From Bin87 sp963665395 (GTDB lineage: Bacteria > Chloroflexota > Dehalococcoidia > Lucifugimonadales > UBA3495), in contig OY762251.1 of NCBI GenBank assembly GCA_963665395.2, forward strand, positions 2,914,001-2,978,000: DNA of 64,000 nt, in the 5' to 3' direction. Under the pieces are notes generated by a model. It made no database searches. It had not been told where the DNA came from and was given only the letters and a program-made list of their open reading frames with translations. A program made the translations under genes and the position numbers. Shown here in pieces: positions 59,597-64,000 of this stretch. The number at the start of each line of letters is the position of its first letter. The stretch's first letter is position 1.

Positions 59597-62500
59597 CTAC
59601 CCCGTCACATAGCCATTCTTCAAGTCCCACATCGCCGCGTCTTTGCTCCGGTTGTACGCCCGACCGTAACCGCCACCTCCGGAAGATAGGCAGACGATGT
59701 GGTCGCCGGGATTGACCACTACGCCAACTTCCTTCGACCCCAACACCCGTTCCGTACCGTTGGAGACAATCTTGTAGTGGTGCGGCAGCCCGTCATCCCC
59801 TCCGAACAGCCCGAAGGGCGGCACCACGATGCCATCGCCCGCCGTGTTGAGCAGGGCCGTGCCTTCGCCCTCGTACACCAGATCGCATACCGCTCCCAAG
59901 CCGCCACGCCACGCGCCGAAGCCTCCCGAATCGGGCCGCAGCTCGTGGCGCTGGATGAAGAACGGAAACCGCTCTTCCGTCACCTCGATGCTGGGCGAGC
60001 GGATGCCGCCGGCCACGTTAATCTCGCCAACGTTGGACCACCCGTCGTATCCTTCAGAGGCTCCGCCGCCGCCCCGGGCCAGGAAGAAGTGCCAGATGAA
60101 CTGCCGCCCCGTCCTCGGATCCTTTCCGGTGATGGCGTACCGCAGCCGGCGGGAGAAGCCGGCGGAAACCGCTCCGGGAATAGCGGGCGCCAGTGCCTTG
60201 AACACCGCTTCCACCACCTCCTCGGCGCAGTGGTTGGTGCTCATGCACACCGGTGCCGGCGGGTTGGCGTTGACCACCAGGCCACGCGGGGCGATAATCT
60301 GCACGGGCCGCATGGAACCCTCGTTGCGTGCCACGTCCATGGGCGCCAGGTACATGATGGCGGCGTGGGCCAACGACCGCGTGTTGGCGTAGGCGCTGTT
60401 GATGAACCCCTCCACCTGCGGACTGGAATCGCTGAGGTCGATGGTCATGGCGTCGCCGGCGATGGTGACCTTCGCCCGGATGGGCACCAGCTTGCTGTCA
60501 AACCCGTCGTCATCAACGAAGGATTCGCCGTGATACACGCCATCGGGCCAGCCGGAGATGAACCGGCGCACCTGCCGCTCGGTGGCGGCCAGGATTTCGG
60601 CAACCACGGCCATCAGCCGGTCCGACCCGTACTCGGCCAGCAGGTCCCCGATCCGCCGCCCCGCCAGCATCACCGAACCAATCTGCGCGTTGAGATCGCC
60701 CAGGAAGTTCTCCGACTGCCGCACGTTAGCCGACAGCATTTGCAACAGGTCGTTGCGGGGCGTCCCCCGGTCGTAGAGTTTCAGCGGCGGTATGCGCAGG
60801 CCCTCCTGGAAAATCTCGTTGGCGCCGGGGTTGTAGCCGCCATGGGTTCCCCCGCCCACGTCGCTGTGGTGGGCGCGGTTCACCCCATAGAACAACAGCC
60901 GCCCGTCGTGGAAAACGGGCCGGATGATGGTGATGTCGGGCAGGTGGCTGCCGCCGAAGTAGGGATCATTCAGGATAAACAGGTCGCCATCGTGGATGTC
61001 GTCGCCGAAGTAGTCGCGCACGGCGGCCCCGGCCACGGGCAGCGCGCTGATATGCACCGGGATCCCCTCGCCCTGCGCCACCAACTGGCAATCCCCGTCC
61101 AGTATCGCGGTGGAAAAATCCCGGCTGGAGTTGAGAATCTGGGACATGGCCGTGCGCAGCATCGCCTCGGTCATCTCCTGGGCGATTGACTCCAGCCGGT
61201 GCTCCACCACGGCGAGAGTGATGGGGTCGTCCGCTCCGACGGAGTCGTCCGTCGCATCCCACGCTTGCGCCCTCTCCCTCCGGGAGAGGGTTGGGGTGAG
61301 GGCGTCCCCTTGACTCACGCGCAGCTCAACGCCGCCCATGGCATCAACGGTGGCAGTGTCGCCCGGCCACACCAGGATGGTGGTGAACTCCGCCTCCAGA
61401 ATCGCCGGGCCCGCAATCTCCATCCCAGCCGGCAGAGCATCGGCTGCGTAAGTCGGCGCTTCCTGCCATCCGCCCAGATAAACCCGACGCGAGCCGACGG
61501 GGCCGGCCGTAGTCTCGTCGTCCGGCCGGTCAAGTTGCGCTATCCGAGGCAGCTTGCCCACCGCTGCCACTCGCAGGGTGACCAACCGCACCTCCTGATC
61601 CTGTTGGTTGTAAGAATAGAGTTCCTGGTATCTGCCGTGAAAATTGGCCGTCAATTGGGCGACGAATTCGGCATCCGGCAACGACGGTTCCGGCAGCGGT
61701 ACGGTGACCTCGTAGATTTGATCCAGATACCGCATATCGGCGGAGCAGTTGATTCCCACCGCTTCCGGCGATACGCCCTGATCCAGCAGTTTATCGCGTC
61801 CCTGCGTGCCCAACTCGTCCAGAATCGCCCGCAGTTCGTCCAGGTCCATCCGGTCCAGGCTCACCGGATACGAGCGGAAGAAATCGTACTTGACGTCGGT
61901 GTTCAACATACCGTAGGCGGACAGCACCGGAGCCGACGCCGGAATGTACACCTTCTCGATCTGCAACTGCCGCGCCACCTCCGCGGCGTGGAGACCCGAC
62001 GCGCCGCCGAATCCCATCATGGTGAATTCCCGCGGATCCACGCCGCGCTGCACCGACATCAGCCTGATGCCCTCCGCGATGGTGGTGCAGACCACCTTGT
62101 ACACGCCGAAGGCCGACTCGACGTTGGAAAGATTGAGCGGCGCGCCGACGTTATCAGCGAGAGACTGCTCGGCGGCGGCTGAGTCCAGAACGGCCCGGCC
62201 GCCGAGGAAGTTGGCCGCGTCCAGGTAGCCCAGCGCTAGGCTGGCATCGGTAACGGTAGGATTGACCCCACCCTTGCCGTAGCAGGCCGGGCCGGGATCC
62301 GCGCCGGCGCTGTCGGGGCCGACGTGCAGGATGCCGCCCTCGTCCACCCGGGCGATGCTGCCGCCGCCGGCGCCCAGCGTGTGTATGTCAATCATCGGCG
62401 CGGCAATCTTCCAACCCGCCTCGAATTTCTCGTTGGCGACGTGGGGAACGCCGTTCTCAATCAGCGATATGTCGGTGCTGGTGCCGCCCATGTCAAAGGC

Positions 62501-63358
62501 GATGACCTTCGGCTCGCCCAACATCTGCCCGATGTACGCCGCCGCGCTGACGCCGCCGGCCGGGCCGGACAGTATCGCCCGCACCGCCATGCGCCCGGAG
62601 TCCTCTATCGGAGCCACGCCCCCGTTGGACTGCATGATGAGCACGTCATTGAGCTGGGGGTATGCCTCAAAGCGCTGAGCCAGATTCGCCAGGTAGCGGC
62701 TGAACACCGGCCCCACGTAGGAGTTGATGACCGTTGTGCTGAGGCGGTCGAATTCCTTGATCTGGGGGATTACTTCATGGGATAGTGAGGCGTACAAGTC
62801 GGGATAGCGTTGCCGTATGATTTCCGACGCCCGTCGCTCGTGGGCGGGGTTGAGGTACGAGAACAGGAAACAGACCGCCAACGCTTTGGCTCCCTCCGCA
62901 ACCAGGTACTCCAGGTTTTCCACCAGCGCGGTCTCGTCCAAAGTCCGCTCCACCTTGCCGTTGGCGCGAATGCGCTCGGGAACCCCGGCGCGAAGATAGC
63001 GCGCGGCCAACGGCTCGACGGGGGTCATGCGCAGGTTGTAGCGATCTTCTTTCAGCCCCTCCCGCATCTCCAGCAGGTCGCGGAAGCCGTCGGTGGTGAT
63101 CAGGCCGACCTTGGCCCCTTTCCTTTCCACTAGAGTGTTGGTCGCAACCGTTGACCCATGGATTACGAGGTCGGTGTCGCCAAGCAACTGCTCCAACGAC
63201 AGCCCGTAAGCGGCGGCGGCTTCCTGCAATCCCGTCATAACGCCGAGCGACGGGTCGTCAGGAGTGGACTGGGTTTTGAAGAAACGCGGCTGCCCCGCTT
63301 CGCCGGCAACGACGAAGTCAGTGAAGGTTCCTCCGACGTCTATCCCGATCTTGTACAC
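59597..63358 (-). CDS. Fused hydantoinase/5-oxoprolinase (HyuA-HyuB)
   Basis: The 1253-residue protein fuses HyuA (1 to ~680) and HyuB (~705 to ~1240). HyuA shows the ASKHA ATP-binding GIDVGGTFTDFVV (5-17), IHGSTVATNTLVERKG, SGPAGGVSAAA and FDMGGTSTDISLI. HyuB shows SSRDFSTAILDG, DLFILNDPYFGGSHLPDITI and HHSDVGG. Such enzymes open 5-oxoproline, hydantoin or related rings with ATP. The region between the halves (about 685-697, LTPTLSRRERAQA) is encoded by a repeat D copy. Start ATG 63358 has an AGGAGG nearby. Substrate not predictable. Confidence 0.93.
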   Translation of the reverse strand: MYKIGIDVGGTFTDFVVAGEAGQPRFFKTQSTPDDPSLGVMTGLQEAAAAYGLSLEQLLGDTDLVIHGSTVATNTLVERKGAKVGLITTDGFRDLLEMREGLKEDRYNLRMTPVEPLAARYLRAGVPERIRANGKVERTLDETALVENLEYLVAEGAKALAVCFLFSYLNPAHERRASEIIRQRYPDLYASLSHEVIPQIKEFDRLSTTVINSYVGPVFSRYLANLAQRFEAYPQLNDVLIMQSNGGVAPIEDSGRMAVRAILSGPAGGVSAAAYIGQMLGEPKVIAFDMGGTSTDISLIENGVPHVANEKFEAGWKIAAPMIDIHTLGAGGGSIARVDEGGILHVGPDSAGADPGPACYGKGGVNPTVTDASLALGYLDAANFLGGRAVLDSAAAEQSLADNVGAPLNLSNVESAFGVYKVVCTTIAEGIRLMSVQRGVDPREFTMMGFGGASGLHAAEVARQLQIEKVYIPASAPVLSAYGMLNTDVKYDFFRSYPVSLDRMDLDELRAILDELGTQGRDKLLDQGVSPEAVGINCSADMRYLDQIYEVTVPLPEPSLPDAEFVAQLTANFHGRYQELYSYNQQDQEVRLVTLRVAAVGKLPRIAQLDRPDDETTAGPVGSRRVYLGGWQEAPTYAADALPAGMEIAGPAILEAEFTTILVWPGDTATVDAMGGVELRVSQGDALTPTLSRRERAQAWDATDDSVGADDPITLAVVEHRLESIAQEMTEAMLRTAMSQILNSSRDFSTAILDGDCQLVAQGEGIPVHISALPVAGAAVRDYFGDDIHDGDLFILNDPYFGGSHLPDITIIRPVFHDGRLLFYGVNRAHHSDVGGGTHGGYNPGANEIFQEGLRIPPLKLYDRGTPRNDLLQMLSANVRQSENFLGDLNAQIGSVMLAGRRIGDLLAEYGSDRLMAVVAEILAATERQVRRFISGWPDGVYHGESFVDDDGFDSKLVPIRAKVTIAGDAMTIDLSDSSPQVEGFINSAYANTRSLAHAAIMYLAPMDVARNEGSMRPVQIIAPRGLVVNANPPAPVCMSTNHCAEEVVEAVFKALAPAIPGAVSAGFSRRLRYAITGKDPRTGRQFIWHFFLARGGGGASEGYDGWSNVGEINVAGGIRSPSIEVTEERFPFFIQRHELRPDSGGFGAWRGGLGAVCDLVYEGEGTALLNTAGDGIVVPPFGLFGGDDGLPHHYKIVSNGTERVLGSKEVGVVVNPGDHIVCLSSGGGGYGRAYNRSKDAAMWDLKNGYVTG
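61268..61304. repeat. Repeat D copy in frame inside the HyuA-HyuB gene
   Basis: CGCCCTCTCCCTCCGGGAGA followed by GGGTTGGGGTGAGGGCG, close to the intergenic D units at 63.4-63.6 kb. It encodes the linker between the two enzyme halves without a stop. Confidence 0.85.
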
Positions 63359-63415
63359 CTGGGACCTCCTGAGCCTTTTGGTGGCAATTGTGTCCTATCG
63401 TCAGCATCATACGCC

Positions 63416-63629
63416 ATGACGGCAGCGTTCCGTACTCCCTCTCCCCTGGTGGGAGAGGGCCGGGGTGAGGGGGTGTTTGCAGCCGAATGACGGCAGCGTT
63501 CCGTACTCCCTCTCCCCTGGTGGGAGAGGGCCGGGGTGAGGGGGGTGTTTGCAGCCGAATGACAGCAGCGTTCCGTACTCCCTCTCCCCTGGTGGGAGAG
63601 GGCCGGGGTGAGGGGGTGTTTGCAGCCGA
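63416..63629. repeat. Three tandem repeat D units upstream of the aminotransferase
   Basis: Units start at 63416, 63487 and 63559 with ATGACGGCAGCG (ATGACAGCAGCG in unit 3) and contain CCCTCTCCCCTGGTGGGAGA and GGGCCGGGGTGAGGG. Unit length is 71-72 bp. The array lies between divergent genes. Confidence 0.9.
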
Positions 63630-63631
63630 TT

Positions 63632-63640
63632 TGCTATACT
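63632..63640 (+). promoter_or_regulatory. Extended -10 promoter of the class IV aminotransferase gene
   Basis: TGCTATACT lies 20 bases before ATG 63661, directly after the D tandem array. Confidence 0.5.
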
Positions 63641-63660
63641 GCCGCCAAAGGAGGTGGATC

Positions 63661-64000
63661 ATGGCGGATTACACTGCATATTTCAACGGCGAGTGGGTTC
63701 CCTTCAGCCAGGTCAAGATCGACCCCATGGACCGGGGCTTCCTGGTGGGAGACGTAATCTTCGACGTGGCCCGGACTTTCAACGGCAAAAGCTTTCGCAT
63801 GGAGCAGCACATCGACCGGCTCTACCGCTCACTGAAGTACGTCCGCATCGACCCCGGACTCTCCCCCCGCGAGATGTACGACATCAGCGAGGAAGCCATC
63901 GCCCGCAACGAGCGCCTGCGCGAAGAGGCGGGGGACTTCACCATAACTCAGTTCATTACCCGCGGTCCGGGCAGCTGGTCCCGCGACGCCGGGCCGCCCA
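63661..64000 (+). CDS. Class IV (BCAT/DAAT-type) aminotransferase, partial
   Basis: The 113 codons present read MADYTAYFNGEWVPFSQVKI, then MDRGFLVGDVIFDVARTFNG, then FRMEQHIDRLYRSLKYVRID. This is the N-terminal domain of fold-type IV PLP enzymes (branched-chain or D-amino-acid aminotransferase or aminodeoxychorismate lyase). The PLP lysine lies beyond the window. AAAGGAGG precedes ATG 63661. It is divergent from the hydantoinase fusion. Exact specificity is open; in Chloroflexota similar genes are often annotated ilvE-like. Confidence 0.9.
   Translation, partial: MADYTAYFNGEWVPFSQVKIDPMDRGFLVGDVIFDVARTFNGKSFRMEQHIDRLYRSLKYVRIDPGLSPREMYDISEEAIARNERLREEAGDFTITQFITRGPGSWSRDAGPP

Overview
The window is about 64 kb of GC-rich bacterial DNA with roughly 65 protein genes, three tRNA genes and a large load of small interspersed repeats. 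There is no rRNA operon or other firm taxonomic marker. The mix of catabolic families (CaiB/BaiF CoA transferase, GMC oxidoreductase, LLM flavin enzyme, HpaB-type hydroxylase, LigB-type dioxygenase, FAH-family protein, hydantoinase/oxoprolinase, cyclase, SMP-30 and NHL propellers) together with many palindromic repeats resembles Chloroflexota of the SAR202/Dehalococcoidia kind. That assignment is an inference. Housekeeping anchors are typA, plsY, argH, rpe, rpmB and tRNA-Lys, tRNA-Leu and tRNA-Ala.

Layout. 0-8 kb: a HEPN-type pair cut by the window edge, DUF58, CMD and TPR proteins, plsY, and a Type II restriction-modification pair whose nuclease gene carries an in-frame stop. 8-21 kb: CoA transferase, MFS exporter, a dead IS4-type element split by a 304-bp MITE, beta-propeller and VOC proteins, an oxidoreductase, a PLP aminotransferase and typA, whose 3' tail is triplicated downstream. 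21-28 kb: repeat-rich DNA with a minisatellite, a MITE, GMC oxidoreductase, aldo/keto reductase, and an IS110-family element inserted exactly inside a dispersed repeat. 28-44 kb: a mostly catabolic block (epimerase, two polysaccharide-deacetylase-fold enzymes, amidohydrolase, HpaB-like hydroxylase, extradiol dioxygenase, crotonase, cupin, LLM enzyme, SDR) mixed with small toxin-antitoxin-like or accessory genes (DUF2442/DUF4160, DUF2283 pair, a CAP-zinc-ribbon membrane protein). 44-51 kb: a two-gene exported/membrane module, two tRNAs, argH-rpe, a PaREP1-like protein, rpmB. 51-64 kb: cyclase, orphan TRAP permease, propeller proteins, tRNA-Ala, D-hydroxyacid dehydrogenase, FAH-family protein, Uma2 protein, a 1253-residue HyuA-HyuB fusion and the start of a class IV aminotransferase.

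The most interesting signal is in the IS110-type element at 26649-27808. Its 188-bp 5' non-coding region folds into two internal-loop hairpins. The first loop carries two 7-nt guides matching both sides of the actual insertion site, and the second partly matches the element's own ends. This is the architecture of a bridge RNA, here aimed at a dispersed palindromic repeat present in at least two further copies in the window.

At least seven repeat families can be separated by eye. A is a 28-bp palindrome with arm GTAGGGGCGAATAA. B is a ~100-bp inverted repeat ending in TGTCATTGCGAG. C is a ~110-bp inverted repeat ending in GTCAGAAGCAGGATT. D carries CCCTCTCCC...GGGGTGAGGG. E is the hairpin GTCATTCCCGCGAAAGCGGG. 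F is a MITE with 20-bp ends CTCACGCGTACCCACTTTCC. G is a 133-bp MITE with 24-bp ends and a perfect 9-bp target duplication. They are nested in one another, flank an IS, interrupt a transposase, and in one case form the linker of a fused enzyme.
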